Source: Ascochyta rabiei (taxonomy: Eukaryota; Ascomycota; Dothideomycetes; Pleosporales; Didymellaceae). From it: a stretch of DNA of 64,000 nucleotides. Below are positions 11,601 to 23,992 of this stretch, piece after piece (position 1 is the first letter of the stretch; each line of letters opens with the position of its first letter). The position numbers and the translations under genes are program-made. A model generated the notes under the pieces. That model saw nothing but the letters and a program-made list of their open reading frames with translations, was not told the origin of the DNA and did not search any database. The DNA lies in assembly GCF_004011695.2 (NCBI RefSeq), contig NC_082405.1, positions 1,736,001 to 1,800,000 of the forward strand. The letters are read 5' to 3'.

Positions 11601-13910
11601 CAGATTGAGTGAAATAGGTGATGCACGCACCTCGGTAGCTGCATTAATCAAACTCATGCATTCTTGCAGATTTTCTTGCACAAGCTGGCCAGGGTCAACG
11701 CCCATGCGAAGGCACATGTCGATCCAGGATGTTCTTGGAATAAGCTCGCCCCTTGCCAGTACTAATAGGCTGATGGCTTGCTTACGTAGCTGATTTTGAT
11801 CGACGCTTCCTTCGAGCTTCTTTACAACATCAGGTGGAAGGCAGATGCACCCAAGGACCGCACCGAGTTCGGTAGCTCCGGTCTTGGATGCGAACGCGGC
11901 GCTTTCCTTGTCTTCTTGTGTGCTCAATCTGTACCACGACCATGCACCCTGAATGACGATCTCACTGATCTTCTCTGTTGATACCTCGAGGTACGTTTGG
12001 GTCAGAGCTAGCCTGGCGGCAGACTTTGCTCTCGAAGAAACACTCTGTCCCGCAATGAAAAAGATAAAAGCCTGTGCCCAGGCGTCCTGGACATCTCCGG
12101 AAACAGACTCCTGGATGACAAAGGGAGCAACAGCTCTTAACGCGCGGAGTGCGATTGCAACATCGTCCTCGGTGGACAGCTTGGTGTACACTTTCGCATT
12201 GAGCAGGAATGAAGGCTTCGGTTGGCTTACGAGTGATTGCGAGAGCACATCAGACTTCTTGTAGACAGCAGCAAGCTTCTCATCCTTGGTATCTCGGATC
12301 TTGAGAAGAAGTGCAGTAACGTAGTGGCCCACAGTCACCAGACCGTTCTGTGTTGCAGGAAGTGGATTTGCATTGACCTCTTGCCAGATCTCTACAAGCT
12401 TGGGCAGTGTGCTCTGGCAGAACGCCAAGATGTCTGCTTGGCCGTGCTGTGACTCGGTAAGGTTCCACCAAATGTCTGCCGCGCGAATAGCCCAAAGGCG
12501 GCGGACGGGGATGCGTTTGTCTGCCATGCCCTTGATGAAGGCATCCGCGACCGTCTTGTCAAGGGCTACTCCGTTGGTTAACCCGAAAGTTAGATGCTTG
12601 GCCATGGTGGACACTTCTGCCACAACAGCTGACTCGCCGGGCTCCTTCAGTGCAACAGGTGCAATACCAGCGGGAATTTTGTGAGACAGAGCCGAGGACT
12701 CTTTGAAAGCTGACAGCATCTGCGCGTGTAATACCTTCTGTTCAACACCCGAAACCTTGCCCTGCTTCAGCGGGTTTAATACCTCGTCTGCTACCTTCCC
12801 GATGACATCTTCGTTTTGTGACCTGGAGGCTAGCGCGGTAAAGGTTCGGAGAGCTCCAGCGCGGATGACAGGGTTGCTAGATTTGACGTTGGAGAGCAGT
12901 GGCTTAAGTAAGTTGCTGATGAACACATCTGAAAGGTCCATAGACTCGGGAAGAGCCAAGATCATTGGCGAAACAATATCGTTCAGCACGACTTCTGGTG
13001 CTCGCAGAAGTGCCTTTTCGATAGGTGTTATGACCTCCTTGCGCAGCTCCTCAAGTGTGGGGAAGGTGTCGAAGAAATCGTGAAACGCATTTGATATATG
13101 GTCGGGTAGCTGACTTCTCGAGCCCACAATTTCGCGCACGTAGAAAGCGTAGTACTCCTGCTTGTGTTGCTCGAATCGCAGCTTGACGTCTGACAGGCGT
13201 GACGAGACACCGGCAATGACTCCAAGAAATACGGCGTTGCCAGCCGCGGGCGCAGCGCCCTTCGCAGTGAGGTTCGCCACCAGCTTGTCAAGTGCATCCT
13301 TTCCAATTTCTTTGGAGCCCAGGATGGCACGCAGAGCGCGCCGTGTGACTACCAAAGCAGAGTGCGAGATGCGAGTAGCTCGACGATCACTGCCGGCGGC
13401 CACACACGTCTCCAGCACGCGCGCATCAGCCAATGCTAGGTCCAATCCAAACTTGGACCATCGCTCTGGCTGCTTCGCAAACTGCACAAGCAGTGTCGAG
13501 CACCAGTCGACCAGCACGAATGCATTAACGTGTGCAATGCCCTTCTTCTGGCACTCTTCTTTCAGGAATTTGACAATTACGGGCAGGACGAGGTCGCCGT
13601 GTGGGCCGTTCACAAGCGACTTGAGGACTGCTTCGACAGCGCGCCGTGATTCTCTGTCGTCGTAGAGGGGATATGTTTCGAAGAGCGTGGCTAGAAGAGC
13701 TTGCAGATCGGCAGGAACGAGAGCTACACACGAATTCGCAATCAGCGCGGTTCCTATCAAAATGCTGCTTGTGCACCTACACTCGTCTGCCACCTGGTGC
13801 TCGAGCCGCCCCAGACTCTCAATTCTCAGTTTCGTAGAGCTCGTCACGAGACCACGCCGCAGGACATCGCGGTCGATGGCCTGTGATTTAACCTCCCCAT
13901 TCACAGTCAT
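5610..13910 (-). CDS. GCN1: eIF2-alpha kinase activator Gcn1
   Basis: Giant HEAT-repeat protein that binds ribosomes and Gcn2 and passes on the uncharged-tRNA signal, leading to eIF2-alpha phosphorylation (general amino acid control). Six exons: 13910-13781, 13723-11631, 11579-10901, 10854-10660, 10611-6442 and 6391-5610. The introns are 57, 51, 46, 48 and 50 nt; three keep the frame open. Spliced length is 2682 aa against 2672 in yeast. HEAT arrays run through the whole protein; the middle resembles the eEF3-like region. The C-terminal signature is EYFKRIALRLANQAREKKEAEGG...LGLSSDEVEDEREIWSVGKV. The chosen start (MTVNGEVKSQ) is the nearest ATG before conserved sequence; an upstream in-frame ATG at about 14042 (MSLNESSS) is possible. 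It is divergent from the helicase gene. Confidence 0.93.
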
Positions 13911-14288
13911 GTCGTCTCTGCCACATGGGACAGCAGCAGGGGAATGCGGGGTGGTTGGCGGGGCGTTTGCTGCTCTTCGAAAAGTTAGTCGCGATGCACG
14001 TCGGCCAATTGAGCGGCCCGAGCTCGACTCATTCAATGACATCGAGAGTGGAGCGCCCTTCTCAAGGTACTCCACTTCAGCCCAGCAGCCCTCTGCACCT
14101 CTTCGCTGCACCTTGGAGCACTCTGCGCCGCCCTACATGCGTCCCATCAGCTTCTGCGCCCTGTCCAATCTTGATCTCGTAAAGGATCAAGCCCCGATAT
14201 ACTCTATACGGCAGCCCGCCTGAGGTCCTACCCTTTTTGGAAGTTTCACCTGTCAAGCAAAATCTGAACCCATCTACCACACTCAATA
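13911..14288. promoter_or_regulatory. shared divergent promoter, GCN1 / DHX29-like helicase
   Basis: 378 bp separate the two start codons. The frame upstream of GCN1 stays open across part of it, so the exact GCN1 start affects this span. No TATA box seen. Both flanking genes act in translation, so co-regulation is plausible but inferred. Confidence 0.45.
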
Positions 14289-17200
14289 ATGGCGAAGAAG
14301 AAGAAGCCAGCGGGTAATCCTGCACGTGGCTTTGCCACCACTTCGGTCGCCAGCAAACCAAAAGTGGAGAAGTCTGCTGTCGATGAGGCCGCCGTCAACA
14401 AGGAAAGTGTGCCCACGTCTTCGAAAGACAGTGCAGACGTTGCTAAAACAGCAACCCCAGCTCCTAAGGTGGAAGAAGTCGCCAAGCAGGAAGCAGCTCA
14501 AACGCCAGAAGAACTGGAAGCTCAGCTCGAGCGCGATGAACTTCAGCTGCTTGTTGAGAAGCATGCTGCCAAGGTGCGGCGAGAGTCTCGCCGGCAGGTC
14601 ACCAAGTTTGAGACAGACCGCAGAGTCCTTCGTGCGCAGTCTCATGCTATGACTGTCCACGATTGGCTTCCAAGCGAGGTCTTGGATACTATCATATCGC
14701 TAGCGCAAACCGAATCGAACGATTCGAATCGAAGGCAAGGACAGCAACAGTCTTTGCTCAAGGTGATGTCAGAAGAGGACGCAATGTCTAAGCTTTGGAC
14801 CCTGAATTTGACTTTGCGTGATCTGGGCTTCTCCCATGAGCAGATCGAGCCAGTTCTGAAATGGCTATGTGCAGATGCTGGCGGCATCGACGCAACATCT
14901 ACTGTCTGGGGCCTGCAAGAAGCGCTAGAATGGCTCGCACTTGACCAGTGCAAAGGACATGCGTTCTCTTACGAAGAGCCAAAGCCAAAACAATCAGCTA
15001 TATTCACTCCGGATGTGTCCCGCCCTGGTAGGTACTAGCTCTCTTCCGCACCGGCCATTGCTCTGTCTTTTCACAGGTTTCAACTTTATTCGAAGCAAGA
15101 ATTCGTCTCGGCTTCTCCAGTCGCTAACATGCAGTAGCATCACCTGTACCGGATACCTCAGCAGTCAAGACGAACTCAGCCAGCGCTTTCGACCGTGCTT
15201 CAAACAAAGCTCCAGCACCCGGACCACCGACTCTGGCTGATTCAGACCATGGCGACGTTCACGTCAGCGACATTGACAGCGATATCGACTTAGAAGAGCT
15301 CGTGCCAACGTATCTGAAAATCAAAAGCAAACTCTACGAAATCGATCCTGAGCTTGTCGAGGCCAGCCCACGCAAGAAGGGCCCCAAAGGTAAAAAAGCG
15401 GCACCTGTGAAGACGGTACAATCTCCACAAGTCCGGAAGCTTCTATCCCAGCTACAGCAACTCGAGTCTGATACCCTTTTTGACGACCGTGAAGCCGAAG
15501 CACAATGGCCTACGAAGCGAAACGAAATTGCACAGAACCAAGCGGCTAAAAGACAGCAAGAAACAACACCATCAAAATCTGCGCGGAAACAACAAGAGCT
15601 TGAAGCACCAGCTGTGCCAGCACCTATGGAGGAGCCGCAAACAGCCACAAATGGGAGTGCCGCCGACGACATCATGGCTGAGGCCGACATGCTGGGGGAC
15701 ATGTTCTCTGCCATCCCCGATGAGCCAGCGGCTAACGAAACACTGAGTGAAAATGCTGAGTCGGGTAACGTTGTATTACGAGACTTCGGCAAACAAAGTG
15801 GCTTGACCCCTCGGCGTTGCCTCGAAGAAGCAATACGATCTAGAGATCCGGGAGCGCGAGTAGCGTACAAGATGATCTCCCCTACAACATATCGCTGCCG
15901 ACACGCAGTAACCATCACATGGTCGAAGGACCTTGAGGTCGAGTATGACATTGACATAGCCGGAGTAGCGGTCTCTCTGAAAGGTATTCAGGCAGTCTTC
16001 GAAGCCACGACTATTGCGGCTGTTGGTATCGAGCAGAGCGAAAGCTTCATCTCCACAGTAGCTTTGTTCTCCATCTCTGCTGCTTCAAGTAAAGAAGAAA
16101 AAGTGTACCTGCGTCTCCCTCCGAACTGGAGAGACGTCTACCGCGAATTTCTCGAACACCGCAAGGAACGTATCGACGCAGATGACCGCGAAGCTGTCAA
16201 ATACTACCGGACCATCGTTCAAGACCAGATCGACAACGAAGAGTCCGACGGTGTCGTTCTGACGAACAGATGGAAGGCTCGTAACCAAGCTGGTACAGGC
16301 TCCAGCCTAGCCAACTCCGGCTACAACACTCCCATTCCCGAGAAACAGGGTCTCCGAGAACTTTGGGCACAGAAAGCAGCGGCCCCGACATATCAACACA
16401 TGCTCGTTGGAAGGATGAATCTTCCAGTCTACGGGTTCAGGGAATCTATACTATCAACCATTGAAAAGAGCCAGGTCACGATCATCTGCGGTGAGACTGG
16501 TTGCGGAAAGAGCACGCAGATACCATCTTTCATTCTAGAACATCAACTTTCCCAGGGCAAGACCTGCAAGGTGTATTGTACTGAGCCCAGGCGAATCTCG
16601 GCGATCTCGCTGGCACAACGTGTCAGTGAAGAGCTTGGGGAAGGTCCCAAAGACCTTGGTTCGATGCGTTCCCTTGTGGGCTACGCTATTCGCTTAGAGT
16701 CCAAGACATCGGCACAAACTAGGCTCGTTTATGCTACCGTGGGAGTCGTTTTGCGTATGTTGGAGGGTCCCAAGGGGCTCGGAGAGGTCACACATTTGGT
16801 CATTGATGAGGTTCACGAACGAAGGTACATGACATTGCACTCGAAACTTGGACATTACTAACTGAAGACAGTATCGATACCGACTTCTTACTCATTATAC
16901 TACGTACGCTGATGGACCGTCGGCCCGAGCTAAAGGTCATTCTCATGAGTGCGACGGTAGATGCAGCTCGCTTCTCACGATACCTCAACGACGCTCCAAT
17001 ATTGAACGTGCCCGGTCGGACGTTTCCGGTACAGACGCAATATCTGGAAGACGCCATCGAGTTGACACACTATGCTGGCTCTGCCGAGGATGCTCGAAAG
17101 ACCGGTAACAGTAGTGGCGATGATGATGAGGAAATCACATCTGAAAAGTCCGGCATTCCCAGCAAGCTCCCTGGCTACAGCCCAGCTACCCGCAATGTAC

Positions 17201-18873
17201 TATCCACCTACGACGAGTATGCCATTGACTACGATCTGATCGTTCGATTGATCGAAGCAGTGGCATACGATCCGCAGCTTAGTCGATACAGCAGTGCCGT
17301 ATTGGTCTTCCTTCCAGGCCTTGCTGAGATCCGACAGCTCAACGATATGCTTGCCAGTCATCAATCATTCAACTCTAACTGGCTGATATACCCACTTCAC
17401 TCTACGATCTCGAGCGAAGACCAGCAGGCTGCCTTCCTCCTGCCTCCACCAGGCGTACGAAAGATCGTGATTGCAACTAATATTGCGGAGACTGGTGTGA
17501 CTATCCCAGACATTACCTGTGTCATCGATACTGGTAAGCACAAGGAGATGCGTTTCGATGAACGTCGGCAGTTGTCGCGCCTAACGCAATCATTCATTGC
17601 TCGGGCAAACGCAAAGCAGCGACGTGGTCGTGCAGGCCGTGTCCAAGAAGGGCTATGCTATCACTTGTTCACTAAGTACCGCCATGACAACCTCATGATG
17701 GACCAGCAAACACCCGAAATGTTGCGGTTATCTTTGCAGGATCTTGTCATGCGAACAAAGATCTGCAAGCTCGGGGACATCGAGTCCACACTATCTGAAG
17801 CTTTAGATCCTCCATCCTCTAAGAACATACGTCGTGCGATCGATGCTCTTATCGAAGTTGACGCACTTACTCCCGGTGAAGATCTCACCCACCTCGGTCG
17901 TCAAATCGCGAAGCTCCCCCTCGACGCGCATCTGGGCAAACTGGTGTTGCTGGCGAGTATGTTTGGCTGCGTAGACGTCGCCATTACTATTGCCGCCATC
18001 CTGTCTTCCAAGTCGCCCTTCCTGACACCGTTTGGAGCAAAGCAACGAGCTGATATCGCTCGCCTGTCCTTCAAGACTGGCGACTCCGATCTGCTGACAA
18101 CTTACAACGCCTACAAAGCCTGGCGCACAGTCTGTACTACCGCTGGCCGGTCGGAAATGCAGTTCTGTCACAAGAACTTCCTCTCACCTCAAAACCTCGG
18201 CAATATTGAAGACCTCAAAGCACAGCTGCTGTCTTCTCTCGTCGAAACAGGCTTCGTTCAGATGTCGCTGGATGAACGCCGCGCACTCAGCCGCTACCGC
18301 TCAACAACGCGCCATCGCCTCTTCGTCACTGTGCCTTCGCAGTACGACCATCACTCCTCCAACGACCTCCTCGTCAATTCGGTCATCGCAACAGCGTTCT
18401 ACCCGAAGCTACTCACCCGCGAGGGCAAAGGCTGGCGCAACATATCCAACAACCAGACAGTCAGCCTTGCCCCCACCAGCGTCAACAAGGGAACCAAAAC
18501 GGCCAAATTCCTGTCGTATTACCACATTATGCAATCCAGCAACAAGTTTTACAATGCACACTCGACGTCGATTGCGCACCCGCTGCCCATGGTACTCATG
18601 GTAGCCGCCGACATGGACTTCAAGCTGCACGCAGGCGTCGTCAGCTTCCCCGGAAACATGGTCAAGTTTACAGTCCGGGAGTGGAGGGCCGCTGTCGCGC
18701 TGAAGGTACTCCGGAGGAGGGTCAAGGAGATTCTGAGCGCGAGCTGGAGGAACCCCGGACGAGTGCTGGGCGAGAGGGAACGCGAGTGGCTGGGCATCTT
18801 TGAGAGGGTGTTTGTCGAGAGGTGGGAGAAGGATGAGCGGATCAGAGAGAGGGCGGGTGGGAAGGCCAAGTGA
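14289..18873 (+). CDS. DExH-box RNA helicase, DHX29/YLR419W type
   Basis: ATP-dependent RNA helicase of the DEAH/RHA group; relatives (DHX29, yeast YLR419W) associate with 40S ribosomes. Exons are 14289-15027, 15135-16824 and 16872-18873, giving 1476 aa (yeast YLR419W 1435). The first intron's acceptor at 15134 was chosen over an earlier CAG at about 15076 because only it keeps the frame. The N-terminus is Lys-rich (MAKKKKPAGNPARGFATTS) and is followed by helical and RWD-like regions. Helicase motifs: I GETGCGKST, Ia TEPRRISA, II DEVH, III SAT (LMSATVDAARF), V ATNIAETGVTIPDI, VI QRRGRAGR. HA2 and OB-type domains follow. Intron 2 (47 nt, branch ACTAAC) interrupts the codons directly after DEVHER. 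No organelle signal is seen. Confidence 0.9.
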
Positions 18874-19192
18874 GTGGGAGGGAGAGTTAGAGATGTGTGT
18901 TGTATCTGTGTGTTTGACTCTCAAAGCACGTGAGTAAGCGTCGAATGTCGACTCGATCAAGTAGGCACTGTCACGTCCACCAAGAAACTGCCACAGCATG
19001 ACTTGGTGTGGTGATCATTCAGAAACCTGATTGGAAAGCTTGAGGCCTCAACCTTGGCAGTGACCACACTGCAAGGACTGAACACCAAAGGAAAGACAGG
19101 CAGAATGTGTATTGTAGTCTTTTGAATTGGATTTGCAACAGGGTATTTCGAAGCTGTCGGGACGTCTTCATACACCACCAGAGCTGGACTGC
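18874..19192. other. intergenic region between convergent genes
   Basis: About 320 bp holding the two facing 3'UTRs of the helicase and the RBM42-like gene. Nothing else seen. Confidence 0.5.
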
Positions 19193-20200
19193 TCAACCAA
19201 GAACCCTCGGTCCGCTGTGCTTGCCCTTCTTCTGCACACCTCGGGGGATGAAGGGCAGCGTGGCTGTCATGGCCGGGGCAGCAGTGGCCGTGTTCGTCTT
19301 ATTGCCGCCATTGTTCTTGTTCTTGTTCTTGTTGTTCTGTCCATGCTTGCCGTGCTTGTCGTCGCGCTTCGTGACAACCTTGACTTCGGACGTGGCCCGC
19401 TTGATCAGCACAGGATGGCTACCAATGTACTTGCCGTTCATCTCTTTGGCGGCGCGGAAGTAGTCGTCGGTATCGGCGAAGCTTACAAAGCCATAACTTT
19501 TGCTCTTCGTCGAGCGCTTGTCACGTACGACACGGGCTTTGGACAAGGAAGGGTATTTCGAGAAGGCCTTCAAGAGCGAATCATCTGTGACCTCGCCAGC
19601 TAGGTTGCCAATAAAAAGCCGTGGGTGCAGTGGGTTCCACTCGAGCAAAGTCTCGTCTTCCCAGTGCTTGCCACCCCCTTCTCGGACGACGGTTTTCTTC
19701 TTGCCGTCTGCAGTGGGCCCAGCGTCGGCATCTGGTGGTGAAGCTTGCGCGATGCCAACGTTTGCGTTTCCCGTCTTCTTGGCGTTTGTGTCGTCTCTGT
19801 TGTACGCGCTGTTCCACTCGGCCATACGCGCCTCTTCCTCAGGATCGTACGTGCCACCAGCGTCGCGGTTCATCGTAGCGGCGGCAGAGGGGTATGACGC
19901 GGCTGGGGCACCTGCAGCATAGGCTGGATATGAGTAGCTGTTGTAAGTATTGCTGGTCGGGTACGCGGAAGCTTGGTAGGGAGCGCTCACAGTGGCTTGC
20001 GGGTACATAGCCGGTGCAGCAGACACCTGCGGCGGAGCGTGCGCTACCACTGAGCGCGGTGTGAAGGCAGCGAACATGGCCGAGCTCGGCTGCGTTCTTG
20101 CGCCAGCATTGGTTGGTCGCGAAGGCGGCGCTGAATATGTCGTGGGCGGTGGCCGAGCTGGGAGGGAGTGGTGCGGTTGCAGATTCGGGTTGTTTGCCAT
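19193..20200 (-). CDS. RRM RNA-binding protein, RBM42-like
   Basis: Single-exon gene, 335 aa. The N-terminal 110 residues are low-complexity Pro/Ala/Tyr/Ser. Residues 193-270 form one RRM with RNP2 (LFIGNL) and RNP1 (KSYGFVSF), preceded by EWNPLHPR as in the RBM42 family. The C-terminal tail is basic and Asn/Lys-rich (NKNKNKNN) and ends in PRGVQKKGKHSGPRVLG. The family binds mRNA and has been tied to splicing and stress granules in animals; the role in fungi is not established. The start ATG at 20200-20198 is the first in frame. It is divergent from 6PGDH across about 1.4 kb. Confidence 0.82.
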   Translation of the reverse strand: MANNPNLQPHHSLPARPPPTTYSAPPSRPTNAGARTQPSSAMFAAFTPRSVVAHAPPQVSAAPAMYPQATVSAPYQASAYPTSNTYNSYSYPAYAAGAPAASYPSAAATMNRDAGGTYDPEEEARMAEWNSAYNRDDTNAKKTGNANVGIAQASPPDADAGPTADGKKKTVVREGGGKHWEDETLLEWNPLHPRLFIGNLAGEVTDDSLLKAFSKYPSLSKARVVRDKRSTKSKSYGFVSFADTDDYFRAAKEMNGKYIGSHPVLIKRATSEVKVVTKRDDKHGKHGQNNKNKNKNNGGNKTNTATAAPAMTATLPFIPRGVQKKGKHSGPRVLG

Positions 20201-20790
20201 TGTTCCTGGTGACTGGCTGGGACAGAAAAAGAGTGCGCGATGCAGTGGAGGTGGTGTACGTCGACGTGTTGGGCGGCGGGAGGGCGTGCAGCGTGGATGC
20301 GGCGAAGATTTCGGGCGAGACAGTCACGCGCAAGTCCAAGCTTGGAGGTTGGTGACGTCCGGGAGAAACTTGCTCAGCAGTCACGGGTGGGGGAGCCAGG
20401 CGCTTGGGCCGTGGGGTGGATGGAGGCTGGTGAGAGTGCTGTTCTGTTTATGGATCCTGTTGTGGTGATTAATGCCGCACTTTGAGTGCAGAAGGCAGAA
20501 GGGAATGAGGCTGAGTTGCGGATGCTGACTACATACGCCGACGAGTCTTTCCTAACGCGTCTCATCGAGCGCGGCCACGACGGTACAACGCCCAGGCCCC
20601 GGTCCGGTCGGCTTTTTGAGCGATGCAGGGTGGGATGGCGGGCCTGGCGCAATGGCAATGAGTAATTACCACCGGTCTGCGTGCGGTGAAGCACACTGAT
20701 CTGGCTGCTCTGGCTGATCACACGTCTGGCTTGGCGCGCCGAGAGAGTGCGCCGGCCGCGTCTCTTGCTCAAGGGTCGAATCATCAGTCG

Positions 20791-20892
20791 CGAGCACGAG
20801 CACGAGCACGAGCACAAGCACAAGCACAAGCACAAGCACAAGCACAAGCACAAGCACAAGCACAAGCACAAGCACAAGCACAAGCACAAGCA
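20791..20892. repeat. hexanucleotide tandem repeat, (CGAGCA)4(CAAGCA)13
   Basis: Seventeen uninterrupted 6-bp units: four CGAGCA followed by thirteen CAAGCA, differing by one G/A transition. The array sits in the non-coding gap between two divergent genes. It does not match a fungal telomere repeat (TTAGGG). Such an array is expected to vary in length between strains. Confidence 0.95.
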
Positions 20893-21540
20893 CAATCAAA
20901 CAGGAACAGCGCATGTCATGTTGACCGGATTCCTCACGAGCGTTGTGACGTCCGGGCAATGTGTGCTGCCACCGCACGCTGCAGACGGGCAGGCTTCGGC
21001 CGACTTAGCGGCTGCTCAACACAATCCCTGTTCGCTGGTGCCCCTCTTTCCGCTGGCTGTTAGCACTGTTGGTTAGGGCTGAGATGGAGGGGCTGTCGCA
21101 GCAACAGCGCCGTGTATCAGGATGCTCTTGTAGCGGGCACCTTTCTCCGCGGGCGGCCGCCGGAGGAAGAGCACAGTCGCCGCACAAACAGTACAGTAGA
21201 CGGCCAAACTGAAAGCTGGCACAGTGCTTGTGTTGGAGCGTCGGCGCATTGGCCGCGGCCGAAGTCATTCTCCGTTGCTGAGATTAGAAAGATTCTTGCA
21301 GCACATCGCCCAGTTGACATCACGTCTGCCCCACGCCGCCAGTGCCGCTACCACACCAAGTTCCACTTGCTTCCGGCTCCGACACGCAGAATCTACTTAT
21401 TCCAAACAACCCCCACCACTTCTCACCACCTGTCCTCCATCCACCTCCAATTGCTCTGAACAGTTGCGCGCCAGGTCGTTGCAGCTCTACCCCGCTATCA
21501 CTCTTCAGGCACCCCTCACCTCAACAACCCACTTCCACAA

Positions 21541-21570
21541 CCCCTCCCCCCCCCCCTCCCCTTCCCCCCC
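21541..21570 (+). promoter_or_regulatory. C/T-rich tract just upstream of the 6PGDH start
   Basis: Thirty bases made only of C and T end 12 bp before the ATG. Pyrimidine tracts before the start are common in highly expressed filamentous-fungal genes and often mark the transcription start region; that role here is inferred. Confidence 0.5.
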
Positions 21571-21581
21571 AGATCGCAAGC

Positions 21582-23330
21582 ATGTCTGAGGCCGTCGGTG
21601 ACTTTGGTTTGATCGGTTTGGCCGTAGGTGCTCTCCAAAGCTGCAGCCAATGCACGGAGAAATAGCTGCTCACACTCAATGTCCAGGTCATGGGCCAGAA
21701 CCTGATCCTCAACGCGTAAGCATCACTCGCCTCAGCCGTCTGCACGCCCAGCTAACAAGAAACAGTGCTGACCACGGCTTCACCGTCGTTGCGTTCAACA
21801 GGACGTGAGAACCTCCCTTTCTTTTGCTTCTGCACACGAGCGCAGACTGACAGGCTCCCAGCGTTGCCAAGGTTGACCGTTTCCTGAACGATGGTAAGCC
21901 TGACGCGCGGTTCAATCACGCGAGACCAGCACTGACGTCCAATAGAGGCCAAGGGCAAGTCCATCGTGGGTGCTCACTCCATCAAGGAGTTCTGCGCCAA
22001 GCTCAAGAAGCCCCGCCGCATGATGATGCTCGTCATGGCCGGAAAGCCCGTCGACGACTTCATTGAGCTCCTCCTCAACGAGGGAGGTATCGAGGAGGGC
22101 GACATCATCATTGACGGCGGTAACTCCCACTACCCCGACACAAACCGCCGCACCAAGTACCTTGCACAGAAGGGCATCCGCTTCGTCGGTACCGGTGTCT
22201 CTGGTGGTGAGGAGGGTGCCCGCTACGGCCCCTCCATCATGCCCGGTGGCAACGAGGAGGCCTGGCCATACATCAAGGTAGGACAGCTACAGCCCCCGTC
22301 CAGAGCACATCTGACAACGTAACAGGACGTCCTCCAGTCCATCTCCGCCAAGTCTGACGGCGAGGCCTGCTGTCAGTGGGTCGGTGACGAGGGTGCTGGT
22401 CACTACGTCAAGATGGTCCACAACGGTATCGAGTACGGTGACATGCAGTTGATCTGCGAAGCCTACGACATCATGAAGCGCGGTCTCGGTCTCAGCAACA
22501 AGGAGATCGGTGACGTCTTCGCCAAGTGGAACGGTGGTGTCCTCGACTCTTTCCTGATCGAAATCACCCGCGACATCATGTACAAGAACGACGACGACGG
22601 TGTTGCCATTGTCGAGAAGATCATGGACTCTGCTGGTCAGAAGGGTACGGGCAAGTGGACCGCCATCAACGCTCTCGACCTCGGTATGCCCGTCACTCTC
22701 ATCGGAGAGGCCGTCTTCGCCCGCTGCCTGTCCTCGCTCAAGTCTGAGCGTGGCCGCGCTGCTGGTCTCCTCGACGGACCCAGCCCCAGCTTCTCTGGCG
22801 ACAGGCAGGCTTTCATCGACAACCTCGAGCAGGCCCTCTACGCCTCCAAGATCATCTCGTACGCTCAGGGTTTCATGCTGATCCAGAATGCCGCCAAGGA
22901 GTACAACTGGAAGTTGAACAAGCCCGAGATTGCCCTCATGTGGCGCGGTGGATGCATCATCCGCTCCGTCTTCCTCAAGGACATCACCAAGGCCTACCGC
23001 GCCAACCCCGACCTCGAGAACCTGCTCTTCGACGACTTCTTCAACAAGGCCATCCACAAGGCTCAGTCTGGCTGGAGAGACGTCGTCTCCAAGGGAGCTC
23101 TCTGGGGTATCCCTACTCCCGCTTTCAGCACTGCCCTCAGCTTCTACGACGGTTACCGCGCCAAGGACCTGCCCGCCAACCTGTTGCAGGCCCAACGTGA
23201 CTACTTCGGTGCCCACACCTTCCGCATCAAGCCCGAATACGCCAACGAGCAGTACAAGGAGGGCCAGGACATTCACGTCAACTGGACAGGAAGGGGTGGA
23301 AACGTTTCTGCCTCGACCTACAACGCTTAA
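21582..23330 (+). CDS. GND1: 6-phosphogluconate dehydrogenase, decarboxylating
   Basis: Cytosolic enzyme of the oxidative pentose phosphate pathway: 6-phosphogluconate + NADP+ gives ribulose 5-phosphate + CO2 + NADPH. Six exons: 21582-21623, 21687-21715, 21766-21804, 21862-21893, 21946-22277 and 22326-23330. The protein is 492 aa, the normal family length. Exon 1-2 gives the dinucleotide motif (GLIGLAVMGQN). Further signatures: DGGNSHYPDT, VSGGEEGARYGPSIMPGG, and catalytic Lys/Asn in GHYVKMVHNGIEYGDMQ. The four tiny 5' exons with 50-63-nt introns are a typical intron-rich 5' end of an old housekeeping gene. Codon use is strongly C-ending, as expected for high expression. An open frame covers much of the opposite strand as a by-product of that bias. 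Confidence 0.97.
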
Positions 23331-23992
23331 TTTGATGACTATACCAGGATTGATAGAAGAAAGCACGGCGCTGCTTGAACTTTGGACATGAAAATGATGG
23401 ATACGATGTAAATGAATCAGCTCGAATCCAGAATACAATCGATTCGCGTACTCTGAGCTTGGTTGGCTCTCTGTCTTGCCAATGACTTTGATATGTGACG
23501 CTGTTGTGGCCTTGGCGAAAGACGGCACCCGTGACGCTCTCATCAGGCGAGGGATGTGTTGCTGCAGACGGAGGAGTTCTTCAGAGGCTACTCTCGACAG
23601 CAGAGCCGTCTGTTGGAGATGTGATATCATTCGGCCAGCGCAGATCCCACTGGGGATCAACAGCGGCCGGCGCCATGTGCCAGCCTTGGCAGAGTAACGG
23701 GCACCCAAGCCCACCAGGTGGCAGGAACACAAACAAACCTGCACGCGCTGCAGGCCCCCGTGCTTGCACACCAACTCCGTGTGGCTCACGTGTCGTCTTC
23801 TCCTTGTCGCTCCTTTGCGTCTCCTTGCGCGCATTGGCCAATCTCTTGGGGCCTGTCTTGTCAGTGCACTTCGCAGCCCGCTCTGAGGAGGGTTGGCTGC
23901 CCGGCGCAAACGGTGGGGGCTCAGAGACACCATCTGGGCACACAGCAGTCGCGAGAGACCAGGGAAGACGGCTCGAGACTCTACCACCAACC
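23331..23992. other. intergenic region, 6PGDH 3'UTR and LSM12 promoter
   Basis: About 660 bp between two rightward genes. Open frames here are not supported by any recognisable domain, and I see no repeat or TATA box. Confidence 0.5.

Larger units (their letters stand above)
20201..21581. other. long divergent intergenic region upstream of 6PGDH
   Basis: About 1.4 kb between the starts of the RRM gene and 6-phosphogluconate dehydrogenase. It holds a 17-unit hexamer repeat (20791-20892) and a pyrimidine tract just before the 6PGDH start. The open frames here come from the repeat (AQ, HK, LC or VL dipeptides, depending on frame) and have no homology I recognise. Confidence 0.6.

Noticed and set aside
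15028..15076. Shorter first intron for the helicase ending at the CAG near 15076
   Set aside because: Its use shifts the frame away from the downstream helicase exon; the acceptor at 15134 (branch CGCTAAC) keeps it.
19127..19922. Plus-strand frames opposite the RBM42-like gene
   Set aside because: Shadow frames; the minus strand has a clear RRM with RNP1 and RNP2.
20791..20892. Possible CRISPR array or telomere-like repeat
   Set aside because: Units are 6 bp with no spacers, the organism is a fungus, and the unit differs from TTAGGG.
20374..21076. Several frames encoding AQ, HK, LC or VL dipeptide runs
   Set aside because: They are translations of the hexamer repeat in different frames, not genes.
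22287..23990. 567-codon open frame on the minus strand, antisense to 6-phosphogluconate dehydrogenase
   Set aside because: It lies opposite a highly expressed gene with strong C-ending codon bias, which removes stops from the opposite strand. The translation is Val/Leu/Gly/Asp-rich without a domain.
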